Below, in pieces: positions 15,431-24,272 of a DNA stretch of 64,000 bases. The notes below the pieces were generated by a model. The model was not told the DNA's origin, made no database searches, and saw only the letters and a list, made by a program, of their open reading frames with translations. This DNA comes from Achromobacter spanius (lineage in GTDB: Bacteria > Pseudomonadota > Gammaproteobacteria > Burkholderiales > Burkholderiaceae_B). Position 1 is the first letter of the stretch, and every line of letters begins with the position of its first letter. The position numbers and the translations under genes were made by a program. The stretch covers positions 4,216,001 through 4,280,000 of the forward strand of contig NZ_CP025030.1 of the NCBI RefSeq assembly GCF_002812705.1. The letters run 5' to 3'.

Positions 15431-15476
15431 AAGTGCACAGATCTATAAGCAATCGCCGTTCCCGGCCTGTGCACTT
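15431..15476. promoter_or_regulatory. 10-bp inverted repeat flanking a sigma-54 promoter
   Basis: AAGTGCACAG (15431-15440) and CTGTGCACTT (15467-15476) are perfect inverted arms that enclose the -24/-12 element at 15449-15462. This is the geometry of a repressor or looping site around a promoter, inferred from position. Confidence 0.55.
15449..15462 (-). promoter_or_regulatory. Sigma-54 (-24/-12) promoter, minus strand
   Basis: On the minus strand the sequence is GGAACGGCGATTGC followed by TT, the same variant class as the element at 10309. The start site would be near 15437, about 26 nt before the gene start. Confidence 0.8.
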
Positions 15477-15558
15477 GCCCTCCTTGCGCGATATGGCCTT
15501 CTGGCATGCACGGCCGGGTATTTTTTACCTGCCTTTGCAACACCGTCACCCCGGTTGC

Positions 15559-18500
15559 CTACCCCGCGCGGCCGCCCTCTTTTTCAAGCTCGGACTCATC
15601 CAGCATGCGCTGCACGCGCTCGCCCAGGACTTCCAGCGAGAACGGCTTCACGATCAGTTCAATCCCGTGTTCCAGAAAGCCGGCGCCGCGCGCGGCGCTC
15701 TCGGCGTAGCCCGTCATCAGCAGCACCTTCAGGCCAGGGTGAGCGGCCCGCGCCGCGTCGGCCAGTTGCCGGCCGTTCAAGGCGGGCAGGCCCACATCGG
15801 TCACCAGCAGGTCGATGTCGGTCGTGCGCAGCACCAGTTCCAAGCCGGCCTCGCCATCGGACGCGGTCAACACCTGCATGCCCAGCTCAGCCAGGCATTC
15901 GTCCACCATGTCGCGCACATTGTCGTCGTCTTCCACCAGCACCACCACCGACGGTTTCTTGTTGTCTTGCTCGCGGTGCGCGACGGGCTCGGGGCGATGT
16001 GCGGCATCCGGGGCGCCGTCATAACGTGGCAGCAGCAGCCTGACCGTGGTGCCCTGGCCCACCGCGCTTTCCAACACCGCCATGCCGCCCGCCTGCTTGG
16101 CGAACCCATAGATCATCGACAGGCCCAGCCCCGTGCCCTCGCCCAAGGGCTTGGTGGTGAAGAAGGGATCGAAGGCATGGGCCAACACGTCCGGCGACAT
16201 GCCGCAACCCACGTCCGTGACGGAGACTTCGACGAACTCTCCCGGGCTCACCCCGGGATAAGGACGCAGCGTGGCCTCGTCCAGTTGCGTATTCAATGCC
16301 GCAACGGTCAGCTCGCCGCCATTGGGCATGGCGTCGCAAGCGTTGATGACCAGGTTCAACAGCGCATTTTCAAACTGGTTGCGGTCGCACCGCACCGTCC
16401 ACAGGTCCGGCGCCAGCGTGAACTGCAAGCGCACGCCCTCGCCCGTGTAGCGATGGAACAGGTCGCCCATGGATTGCAGCGTGGGCGCCACGCTGAACGG
16501 CTTCGGGTCAATGGGTTGGCGCCGTGAGAATGTCAGCAAACGCTGGGTCAGGTGCGCGGCGCGGTTCGCGGAATCCATGGCGACGTTGATGAAGCGCTGC
16601 GCCTGTTCCGGCGTGCCCGCCGCCAGCTTGCGCTGTATCAGGTACAAGGCGCCCGTGATGCCCTGAAGCATATTGTTGAAGTCATGGGCGATGCCGCCTG
16701 TCAGCCGACCCACGGCTTCCATTTTTTGCGACTGCCGCAACGCCTGCTCGGTATCGCGCAAGGTCTCGGCCTGGACCTTCAAGTCGGTGTCGTCGCGGCC
16801 GGTCATGTACAGATTGTCTTGCGACCAGGACATGCTCCAGGTGATCCAGCGGTAGGCGCCATCGCGTGTCAGCAGCCGGTTCTCCATATGCCGGACGGAC
16901 TGCGTCGGATTGCCCTTCGCGGCCAGCGCAATCGATGCGCGCGTGGCGGCGAGATCATCGGGATGGATCAGTTCGTTCAGGCCCATCGACAGGAACTGTT
17001 CCGGGCTCCAGCCCAGGATCGGCCGCACCGCCGGGTTGACGCTGACAAAGCGGTCCTGGCCGTCGACCACGGCCAACAGTTCCGGCGACAGGCGCCAGAT
17101 GCGATCGCGTTCCGCAATGGCGTCTTCCACCCGCTGTTCCAGCGTGCGGGCATATTGCGAGCGCTCGACGGCATCGCACAAGCGTTCGCAGACTTCTTCC
17201 AGGAAATCCACGTCGCCAGCCTTGAGCCGGCTGGTGGCCAGCGGCCGCACCAGCAAGGCGCCGCCGTGCCGGCCCCAGCGGCGCATCGGCACCACGATCG
17301 CGGACGGCCGGACCTCGCCACCTTGTTCCGCCACCATGGGTTGCAGATACGCCGTGCGGCCCTTGCGCATCGCCGCGTGAAAATCCTCGCCTAGCTGCTC
17401 GGGGACCAGAGCCTGCTGCGTGGCCACGTCGGCCTCGGACCTCCAACAGGCCGACAGCGTGGTCGGCTCACCTTCGCCCGGCCAGTCCAGCACCGCGGCC
17501 AGCCCCAGGGCAAGATGCTGTCCCAGGCCCGCGCAGGCGGCGTGTTCGATCTCGCTTTGATGATGCAAGGCGCGCATGCGGTCAACCAGCGACAAGAGGA
17601 AATTCTTGCGATGCTGCCCTTCCCACAATTCCGTCTCGGCCACCTTGCGGGCAGTAACGTCCAGGAACAAGGCCATCATGCGGTCATCACCGTCTTTGCG
17701 GGCGCGGGCCTCGTACCACGCTTCTTTCGGCCCCGGCACCGCGAATTCGAATTGGGTGGGCTCGCCGGTTTCGACCACTTGGGCAAACGCATCCATGATC
17801 TGCCCTGGAACGCCGGGGATCATCTCGCGCAGCGTATGACCCAGCGTATCGCCCTCTTTCATGCCGCTTTGCCGTTCGAAGGCGGGGTTCACCTCCAGAA
17901 AACGGAAGTCGACGATACGGCCATCACCGTCGCGCAAGGCCTCGCTAAGAAAAAACGCCTCTTGCATGCCGTCGAACATGGCGCGCCAGCGCTCACCGCT
18001 TGCGCGCAACGCGGCATCCGTCAGGTGGCGTTCGATGGCCAAGGCGGCGCTGCGCGTCACCATCGCCAGTGCGTCGATATCGTGGGCGGATGGCGATCGC
18101 ACGACGCCGTAGTAGTTCGAGAACACGCCCAGCAAGCGGCCGTCGGGCGCTTTGATCGGGGTGGACCAGCAGGCGCGCAAGCCATGCGCCAACGCCAGGT
18201 CGCGCCAGTTCTTCCAGTCGGGGTGCGAGGCAATATCTTCAACGTAAACCGGCTGGCCGGTGTACGCGGCCGTGCCCCAAGAGGCCACGTTGGGTCCGAT
18301 GGCCGTGCGTTGCAGCGCCGCGCTGAACTCCAGGGGCAGGCTCGGCGCGGCGTTGTGGATCAGATAGTGTCCCGTTTCGTCGATCAGTGCGATCGCCGCG
18401 CGCAGCTCGGTGCTGGACTGCGCTTCGATCGCGTGCAAGACATGTTCGAACACGTGCGCCAGCGGCATACCGGCCGCTATGCGCTGCAACATGATCCGTT

Positions 18501-18564
18501 CTTCCTCCAGACGGGCGAGCGTATCGGTCCACGGATGGGATACGCGGTCCTGCTTTTTCAACAT
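15559..18564 (-). CDS. GAF/PAS hybrid sensor histidine kinase with C-terminal receiver
   Basis: A 1001-residue, apparently soluble hybrid kinase with no membrane segments. The order is a GAF domain (about 20-185), a PAS domain (about 190-320), a second GAF-like region (about 330-490), a second PAS (about 510-630), and a HisKA domain with G-G-I-A-H-D-F-N-N near 660. An HATPase domain follows (N-L-V-I-N-A-C-D-A-M, D-x-G-C-G-M, G-E-G-T-G-L-G-L), then a receiver (V-L-V-E-D-D-D, L-V-T-D-V-G-L-P, K-P-F). The ATG at 18564 is preferred over an upstream TTG. Cytosolic GAF/PAS sensing suggests internal redox, light or metabolite cues. It is the best candidate partner of the NtrC-type regulator. Confidence 0.88.
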   Translation of the reverse strand: MLKKQDRVSHPWTDTLARLEEERIMLQRIAAGMPLAHVFEHVLHAIEAQSSTELRAAIALIDETGHYLIHNAAPSLPLEFSAALQRTAIGPNVASWGTAAYTGQPVYVEDIASHPDWKNWRDLALAHGLRACWSTPIKAPDGRLLGVFSNYYGVVRSPSAHDIDALAMVTRSAALAIERHLTDAALRASGERWRAMFDGMQEAFFLSEALRDGDGRIVDFRFLEVNPAFERQSGMKEGDTLGHTLREMIPGVPGQIMDAFAQVVETGEPTQFEFAVPGPKEAWYEARARKDGDDRMMALFLDVTARKVAETELWEGQHRKNFLLSLVDRMRALHHQSEIEHAACAGLGQHLALGLAAVLDWPGEGEPTTLSACWRSEADVATQQALVPEQLGEDFHAAMRKGRTAYLQPMVAEQGGEVRPSAIVVPMRRWGRHGGALLVRPLATSRLKAGDVDFLEEVCERLCDAVERSQYARTLEQRVEDAIAERDRIWRLSPELLAVVDGQDRFVSVNPAVRPILGWSPEQFLSMGLNELIHPDDLAATRASIALAAKGNPTQSVRHMENRLLTRDGAYRWITWSMSWSQDNLYMTGRDDTDLKVQAETLRDTEQALRQSQKMEAVGRLTGGIAHDFNNMLQGITGALYLIQRKLAAGTPEQAQRFINVAMDSANRAAHLTQRLLTFSRRQPIDPKPFSVAPTLQSMGDLFHRYTGEGVRLQFTLAPDLWTVRCDRNQFENALLNLVINACDAMPNGGELTVAALNTQLDEATLRPYPGVSPGEFVEVSVTDVGCGMSPDVLAHAFDPFFTTKPLGEGTGLGLSMIYGFAKQAGGMAVLESAVGQGTTVRLLLPRYDGAPDAAHRPEPVAHREQDNKKPSVVVLVEDDDNVRDMVDECLAELGMQVLTASDGEAGLELVLRTTDIDLLVTDVGLPALNGRQLADAARAAHPGLKVLLMTGYAESAARGAGFLEHGIELIVKPFSLEVLGERVQRMLDESELEKEGGRAG

Positions 18565-18636
18565 GTCTGCCCCTTTTCCTGCGTGTACTGTATTGCGGGG
18601 CTTCGACTCGATGCCGAAACGCAAGGTAACGCGACG

Positions 18637-19068
18637 CTACCGTTCCTGCCCCGTCTCCAGCCGCAAGGCGCCAAGCGCCTCGGGCTTGTCCACCAGCACG
18701 CATTGCTTGCCCGTGCGTGTGCAGTGGTCTTTGACCCGCCAGTATGCGCCATGGCTGACGCATCCAGTCTGGCAGATGACCAAATCCGCCGCCACCAGAC
18801 TGGCTTCCAGCGTGTCGCCGTCAATGGCCGCGGCGGTCAACGCGGGGATGGATCCTTCCAGCGCCTGGCGGTCTTCACGCGCCCACGCCAGCGCCGTATC
18901 GCGCATGATCACGGCCGCCCGCAGCCGCATGGCCTCGGCTTCCAGGTGCAGGATACGCGCGGCCTGCGCGGCGATCAATCGGCTGCAATGCGACTGCGCT
19001 TGCCCATACGCGGCAAGCAAGGCCGCATGCTCGCGCTGCAACGCCTGACGGTCTTGAGTGGAGTTCAT
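18637..19068 (-). CDS. DUF2325 domain protein
   Basis: A 143-residue protein. The N-terminal half is a helical, coiled-coil-like segment (L-Q-R-E-H-A-A-L-L-A-A-Y). The C-terminal DUF2325 domain has the conserved C-Q-T-G-C-V-S-H-G-A-Y-W-R-V-K-D-H-C core, whose cysteines suggest metal or redox chemistry. It precedes the hybrid kinase gene by 72 bp on the same strand and may be cotranscribed. The function is unknown. The ATG at 19068 directly follows an alternative GTG. Confidence 0.75.
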   Translation of the reverse strand: MNSTQDRQALQREHAALLAAYGQAQSHCSRLIAAQAARILHLEAEAMRLRAAVIMRDTALAWAREDRQALEGSIPALTAAAIDGDTLEASLVAADLVICQTGCVSHGAYWRVKDHCTRTGKQCVLVDKPEALGALRLETGQER

Positions 19069-19361
19069 CACGGGTTCCGGTAGAGTCGGGGTGCGCGCCC
19101 GCCATGGAAATCATGTCGGGCGTACCTTGGCATGGCCGCAATTATAAATGAGAATGCTTCGCTTTTAGGCCCGGACCGATGCTGCCCCTTCGCGCACAGG
19201 GAAATCCATTACTGACGTGCTTGCGCCGCTTAAATATGATCGACAAACCATATCGGCACGCCAGCCCGCCCCGGGCCTGGAATAGACGTTTCCCCCAGAA
19301 CGCCGCGCGCCTTTCGCCCCGGTCTCGGCCGGCCGGCGGACTCTACGCAGTGGAGTGCCCG

Positions 19362-19676
19362 ATGCCGAATCCCACCGAACTTCTGCGCGATATCCACGAA
19401 GCCAACCTCATGTATTTGCTGCTGCTGCAGCGCATCGCGCGCCGTGGCGATGCGGTTGAGCTAAGTGGCCTGCAAATGTCGCCCCAGGCATGCCAGTGGT
19501 TGGCGGACCTGGAGCCGGCGGCGTTGACCCGCCTGGCGCGCAGCAGCGTACTGCTGGCGCAACTGAAGCTGGCGCCTCACGTACTGTTGTCGGCGTTGAG
19601 CCAAGGCATGGACGCCACATTGGCCGAGCGCAACCCGACCGCGTCGACCGCGCCGCCATCCCTCGTGCAGCGTTAA
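19362..19676 (+). CDS. Short FlhD-like regulator, no FlhC beside it
   Basis: A 104-residue protein. It starts T-E-L-L-R-D-I-H-E-A-N-L-M-Y-L-L-L-L-Q-R and continues with M-S-P-Q-A-C-Q-W-L-A-D-L, the FlhD dimer-core pattern. FlhD normally acts as FlhD4C2, but no flhC or flagellar gene is nearby. GTGGAG lies 8 bases before the ATG at 19362; the frame is open further upstream but lacks a plausible start. Its stop overlaps the stop of the convergent VOC gene by 4 bases. Confidence 0.7.
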   Translation: MPNPTELLRDIHEANLMYLLLLQRIARRGDAVELSGLQMSPQACQWLADLEPAALTRLARSSVLLAQLKLAPHVLLSALSQGMDATLAERNPTASTAPPSLVQR

Positions 19677-20080
19677 GCCGCAGGCGTTTCTTCTGGACCG
19701 TGGCAACACACGCAGATCTTGTTGCCCTCGGTGTCCCGGAAGTAAGCCCCGTAATAATTCGCGTGGTAGTCGGGGCGCAACCCCGGCGGACCTTCGCAGG
19801 TGGCGCCTAGCGACAAGGCCAGCGCGTGGCAGCGGTCCACCGTCGCCCGGTCGGCCGCCAGAAATGCCGTCATCTGCCCGTTACCCGGCGCCGCCGGTTT
19901 ACCATCGTAGGGCGCGTTGATCACGAATAACGGCCGGCCCCCGCCCGCGGGCTGCCACCCCGCCCAGGGAATATTGCGCTCGATGAATCGAAGCTCAAGT
20001 CCAAGCGCCTCGGCCTGCGCCGAATAAAAGGACAATGCGCGTTCGAAGTCGCGCACGCCAATGCAAACATGGGAAAACAT
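19673..20080 (-). CDS. VOC-family (glyoxalase/dioxygenase-like) protein
   Basis: A 135-residue single-domain VOC protein. The first beta strand carries a possible metal His (M-F-S-H-V-C-I-G-V-R-D) and the last carries Y-F-R-D-T-E-G-N-K. The family includes glyoxalases, extradiol dioxygenases and fosfomycin-resistance enzymes; the substrate cannot be assigned. The ATG at 20080 matches the family N-terminus. It lies just downstream of the MFS gene on the same strand. Confidence 0.85.
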   Translation of the reverse strand: MFSHVCIGVRDFERALSFYSAQAEALGLELRFIERNIPWAGWQPAGGGRPLFVINAPYDGKPAAPGNGQMTAFLAADRATVDRCHALALSLGATCEGPPGLRPDYHANYYGAYFRDTEGNKICVCCHGPEETPAA

Positions 20081-20111
20081 GTGGGACTCGCTGGAAGGAA
20101 TAGAGGCTGAA

Positions 20112-21386
20112 TTATGTCTGGCTTGGGACATGGTTTGTCGACCCGCGCACGCCACTCGTGCGCCACGCCAAGCCCGCGCTGATCGCCAGCGCCATCGCCA
20201 ATAGGCCGCCGGCCATCGCGGCCACGCCCGGCCATTGGTTGGCGGCCCAGAAGTGTCCGCCCCAGGCGCCCAGCACGCTGGACCCGACGTAATACACCAG
20301 CAAATACAACGATGCGCCCAGCGCCTTGTAGCCGCGCGCCATCTGGCCGACCCAGCCGCTGGCGACCGCGTGTGCGGCGAAGAATCCGAAGGTGAACACC
20401 ACGATGCCGGCGATCAGGATGGCCAGCGTGTCGGACAGCGTCAGCAGCAGCCCGGCCAATGCCAGGCCGGTGGCGGCGGAGAGCATGGCCCCTCGGCCGT
20501 GGCGGTCGGCCAGGCGGCCGAAGAAGGTGGACGCGAAGATGCCCACCAAGTAGACGACGAAGATGAAGCCGATGAAGGTCTGGCTTAGCGAAAATGGCGG
20601 CAACAGCAGGCGAAAGCCCACGTAGTTGTAGACCGTGACAAAGGCCCCCATCAGCAGTCCGCCCATGGCGAACAGCGCGCACAAGGGGCCGTTCTTCATG
20701 TGCGCGCCAACGCCCGCTCGCACGTCGCCCAGCACACCTGCCCAGCCACGCCCGCGTTGCGGGGCAAAGCGGCGTGACGGGGGCAGCAGCCACATGAACA
20801 GCACAGCGGCCACGATGCCCACGACGCCAAGCGTGCCCAGGGCGGCGCGCCAGCCAAAATGGTCGGACACCAGGCCGGTGATGACCCGGCCCGACAGTCC
20901 GCCGAATGCGCTGCCGCTGATGTACAAGCCCATCGCAAAGCCCAGCGTGTCGGGTTCCACTTCTTCCGCCAGGTACGCCATGGCGACTGCCGGCACGCCG
21001 CCCATCGCCACGCCTTGCAGCGCGCGCAACGCCAACAGGCTGTGCCAGTCTGGCGCCACGGCGGCGATGGTGCCCAGGACGGCGGACGCCAGCAGCGACC
21101 AGGCCATGATGCGCTTGCGCGGCAGCGCCTGCGAGAACAGGCCGACGAAGAAAATCGCTATGGCCAGCAAGCCGGTACACAGTGACAGCACCAGGCTGCT
21201 TTGCGCGGGCGATACGCCGAACGCGCCAGTGAACAAGGGCATCAGCGGCTGCACGCAATACAAAAGTGAAAACGTGGAAAAGCCGGCGGCGAACAAGGCC
21301 CATTGGGCGCGGCGCAGTTCGGGGGTGCCACGCGCCAGATACTCGGTGGGCGTGGGGGTGGAAGAACTGGCGGAGGGGGTAGACAT
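20112..21386 (-). CDS. MFS transporter, YnfM/arabinose-efflux-like
   Basis: A 424-residue inner-membrane protein with about 12 hydrophobic helices and the MFS loop motif (F-S-Q-A-L-P-R-K-R) after helix 2. It resembles the YnfM group of drug or metabolite exporters. It is divergently transcribed from a LysR gene with a perfect palindrome between them, so it is probably the regulator's target. The exported compound is unknown. Confidence 0.85.
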   Translation of the reverse strand: MSTPSASSSTPTPTEYLARGTPELRRAQWALFAAGFSTFSLLYCVQPLMPLFTGAFGVSPAQSSLVLSLCTGLLAIAIFFVGLFSQALPRKRIMAWSLLASAVLGTIAAVAPDWHSLLALRALQGVAMGGVPAVAMAYLAEEVEPDTLGFAMGLYISGSAFGGLSGRVITGLVSDHFGWRAALGTLGVVGIVAAVLFMWLLPPSRRFAPQRGRGWAGVLGDVRAGVGAHMKNGPLCALFAMGGLLMGAFVTVYNYVGFRLLLPPFSLSQTFIGFIFVVYLVGIFASTFFGRLADRHGRGAMLSAATGLALAGLLLTLSDTLAILIAGIVVFTFGFFAAHAVASGWVGQMARGYKALGASLYLLVYYVGSSVLGAWGGHFWAANQWPGVAAMAGGLLAMALAISAGLAWRTSGVRGSTNHVPSQT

Positions 21387-21445
21387 CTGGAATCTCGAAG
21401 GGCAAACGGGCTCGTGACCCGTACAGCAAAAGTAGACTTTTGCCT

Positions 21446-21466
21446 TTCATATGTCCAATATATGAA
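21446..21466. promoter_or_regulatory. LysR-type operator
   Basis: TTCATAT-N7-ATATGAA is a perfect 7-bp inverted repeat 27 bp before the LysR start and 60 bp from the MFS start. It contains a T-N11-A core, as LysR-type binding sites do. Confidence 0.7.
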
Positions 21467-21492
21467 ACTTGCACCCACCATATTTTTAAACG

Positions 21493-22404
21493 ATGGAACT
21501 ACGACACCTGCGCTATTTCACGGCTGTGGCCGAAGAGCTCCATTTCACGCGGGCGGCGGCCCGGCTGGGCATTGGCCAGCCGCCGTTAAGCCAGCAGATT
21601 CAACAGCTTGAGCGCGAAATCGGCACCCCGCTTTTTCTACGGCTGCCCCGAGGCGTGGATCTGACCGAGGCCGGCGCCCAGTTCCTGGAGGATGCCCGCG
21701 CCATTCTGGCCAGCGCCGACCGCGCCATCGACACGGCTCGCCGGCTGGGACGCGGCGAGCGCGGCGCCATCACGGTCGGCTTCACGGCGTCCGCCGTCTT
21801 CCACCCTTACCTGCCCCGCGCCATCCGCGCTTACCGCGATCGCTACCCCGACGTGCGCGTCACGCTGACCGAAAGCAACACCATTTCCCTGTTGCGCGGC
21901 TTGCGGCTGGGCGAGGTGGACGTGGCATTTGTACGCCCCCCTTATCTGTTGGACCCGGAGTTCGAGTCCGAGCGCGTGCTGGACGAACCCATGCTGGTCG
22001 CCCTGCCCCCCGACCACGCGCTGAGCCGCCGCCGCAGCGTGCCGATTGCCGCGCTGGCCGACGAGGACTTCGTGCTGTATCCACGGCCGATTGGCGCGGG
22101 CTTGTATGACGCCATTCAGTCGGCCTGCCAGCGCGCGGGCTTTGCGCCGCGCGTGATCCAGGAAGCGCCGCAGATGGCTTCCATCGTCAGCCTGGTTGCC
22201 GCTGGTGTCGGCATTTCGGTGGTGCCGGCCGCCATGCGGCACATGGGCGCGGAAGGCATTGAATATCGGCCCATCAAGGGGGACGCGCCCCACGCGCTGC
22301 TGGACATGGCTTACCGCCGCCACGACCGCTCCATCGCCGCCGTCAACGCCGTGGCGATGCTGCGCCAGCTTGCCCATCCCGAGCGCCCACCCGCGAACAA
22401 ATAG
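21493..22404 (+). CDS. LysR-family transcriptional regulator
   Basis: A 303-residue regulator. The N-terminal winged HTH (M-E-L-R-H-L-R-Y-F-T-A-V-A-E-E-L-H-F-T-R-A-A) is of the BenM/CatM-like LysR subgroup, with a periplasmic-binding-like effector domain after residue 90. It is divergent from the MFS transporter and presumably controls both itself and that gene through the 21446-21466 palindrome. Confidence 0.9.
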   Translation: MELRHLRYFTAVAEELHFTRAAARLGIGQPPLSQQIQQLEREIGTPLFLRLPRGVDLTEAGAQFLEDARAILASADRAIDTARRLGRGERGAITVGFTASAVFHPYLPRAIRAYRDRYPDVRVTLTESNTISLLRGLRLGEVDVAFVRPPYLLDPEFESERVLDEPMLVALPPDHALSRRRSVPIAALADEDFVLYPRPIGAGLYDAIQSACQRAGFAPRVIQEAPQMASIVSLVAAGVGISVVPAAMRHMGAEGIEYRPIKGDAPHALLDMAYRRHDRSIAAVNAVAMLRQLAHPERPPANK

Positions 22405-22551
22405 GCCGCGTATTGCCCTGTCGCGTTTGTCATGTTCTGTTAACCCTGGCCCACGGCAGAAGAGTACATTGCGCTACCGGCGATCCGTCCCTGAGAGAAG
22501 GATGGATGCTTTGATACCTCCTCTTGATACCTCCTATTAACAGGTGACCCC

Positions 22552-24198
22552 GTGCGACGTACCCTTCTGGCCTTGGCCCTTGCAACCCTTCCCGGCTTGG
22601 GCGCCGCCGCCGCGCTCAGTTCCTCCATTGGCGCGGTCACCGTGTATCAGGACCGGGCAGTGGTCACCCGTTCCGCCAGCAGCGATCTCGCGGCGGGCGA
22701 ACATGAACTGGTGCTGGAAAACCTGCCGGCGTCATTGCAGGAAAATTCCTTGCAGGTGTCCGCCAAGAGCACGGGCCAAGCGTCATTGCTGGACGTCAAG
22801 GTGCGCGACGCCTTTCGGGCAGACGCCACCAACGAGCGCGTTCGCACCCTGCAAGAGCAAGTGCGCAAACTGGAGGGCCAGTTGGCCGGGCTGGACGACG
22901 AGGCCGCCGTGTTGGAGAACCAGCGCGAACTCGTGCTGATGATGCAGCGAGGCGCCACCGAGCCGTCCAAGGACAGTGCCCGCCTGACGCTGGACGAATT
23001 GAAAGCCATCCAGACCCTTAGCGCCGACAGCCTGGGCAAGACGCTGGCGGGGCTGCGCCAGGTTGCCGAGCGCAAGGAAGCGCTGGAACGGGAATTGTCC
23101 GCGCTGCAAAGCCAGATGAACATCGTGCAAAGCCAATTGAGTCGCCGCAGCAAGACCGTCACGCTGCGCGTGAACCTGGCGCGCGCTGGCAAGGTGGACC
23201 TGGCCGTGTCGTATGCGGTGGGCGGCGCGCGTTGGACGCCCGCTTACGATGCGCGCTTGCGTCCGGCCGACCGCAGCGTGGATCTGGGCTACTTCGGCGT
23301 CGTCCGGCAGAACACGGGCGAAGACTGGAACAACGTGAAGCTGACGCTGTCGACCGCGCGCCCGGCGCTGGGCGGCGGTGCACCGACCTTGACGCCATGG
23401 ATCATCGACGTGGCGGCGCCCCCGCCACCGCCCCGCCCCGTGGCCGCGCCGGCTCCCGCCGTGAGCAGCGAGATGATGAGAAAGCGCGCCCCGCTCGTGG
23501 GCGGCCAGGCTTATGCCGACGCCGCCATGGCCGAAGCCGTGCCCGAACCCATCGACGTGCAAACCGCACAAGTGCAGAACGACGCCACCAGCGCGTCGTT
23601 CCAGATCAAGACCCCCGCCACGCTGGCGTCCGACAATACCTCGCAGCGCGTGGCCATCACCACGACGAAGCTGCCTGCCACTTTGCAGTACCAGTCCACG
23701 CCCGCGCTGCGCGAAGCGGTGTTCCTGACCGCGCTGGCCAGCAACAGCACCGACTTCCCCTTCCTGGCCGGCACGCTCAATACGTTCCTGGATGACGCCT
23801 TCGTCGCGTCCGGTTCGCTGAAGGCGGTGATGCCGGGCGAAAAGGTCGAGCTGGCGATGGGCGCCGACGACGGCATCTCGATCAAACGCCAGCTGGTCAA
23901 CCGCTTTACTGAAAGCACGGGGTTTTCCGGCAGCGGCAAGCGCGTGACCTACGAATACAAGATCACGGTGAAGAACAACAAGGCCACCAAGGAACAGGTG
24001 GTGTTCAAGGACCGGCTGCCGGTGTCTCGCAACGAGAAAATCGTGGTCAAGCTGCTGTCGCCCGCCGACCGCGACGTCAAGCGCGAGGAAGATGGCAAGC
24101 TGGCCTGGGAATGGGAACTGGAACCGGGCAAGTCCCGCGAAACCGTGCTGAAGTTCTCGGTGGACTATCCCGGCGACATTGACGTGTCGGGTATTTAA
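22552..24198 (+). CDS. DUF4139/MuiA-like exported protein
   Basis: A 548-residue protein with a signal peptide (residues 1-20). An N-terminal DUF4140 domain (S-I-G-A-V-T-V-Y-Q-D-R-A) is followed by a coiled coil at about 90-205. The DUF4139 domain (V-S-Y-A-V-G-G-A-R-W-T-P-A-Y-D-A-R) continues to the C-terminus, interrupted by a Pro/Ala linker at about 285-310. It belongs to the mucoidy-inhibitor A-like family, whose biochemical role is unsettled. The start codon is GTG. It stands alone and converges on the EAL gene. Confidence 0.82.
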   Translation: MRRTLLALALATLPGLGAAAALSSSIGAVTVYQDRAVVTRSASSDLAAGEHELVLENLPASLQENSLQVSAKSTGQASLLDVKVRDAFRADATNERVRTLQEQVRKLEGQLAGLDDEAAVLENQRELVLMMQRGATEPSKDSARLTLDELKAIQTLSADSLGKTLAGLRQVAERKEALERELSALQSQMNIVQSQLSRRSKTVTLRVNLARAGKVDLAVSYAVGGARWTPAYDARLRPADRSVDLGYFGVVRQNTGEDWNNVKLTLSTARPALGGGAPTLTPWIIDVAAPPPPPRPVAAPAPAVSSEMMRKRAPLVGGQAYADAAMAEAVPEPIDVQTAQVQNDATSASFQIKTPATLASDNTSQRVAITTTKLPATLQYQSTPALREAVFLTALASNSTDFPFLAGTLNTFLDDAFVASGSLKAVMPGEKVELAMGADDGISIKRQLVNRFTESTGFSGSGKRVTYEYKITVKNNKATKEQVVFKDRLPVSRNEKIVVKLLSPADRDVKREEDGKLAWEWELEPGKSRETVLKFSVDYPGDIDVSGI

Positions 24199-24272
24199 GG
24201 AGCAACTGGCCGGGGCAGTTGGCAGGGACGATTGACGGGTATTGCCCGCCTTGCCAAGCCGCCGCCGCCCGA

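Noticed and set aside
16552..19083. Long plus-strand frames opposite the hybrid kinase
   Set aside because: They are antisense shadows of a well-supported multi-domain kinase and contain no family motifs.
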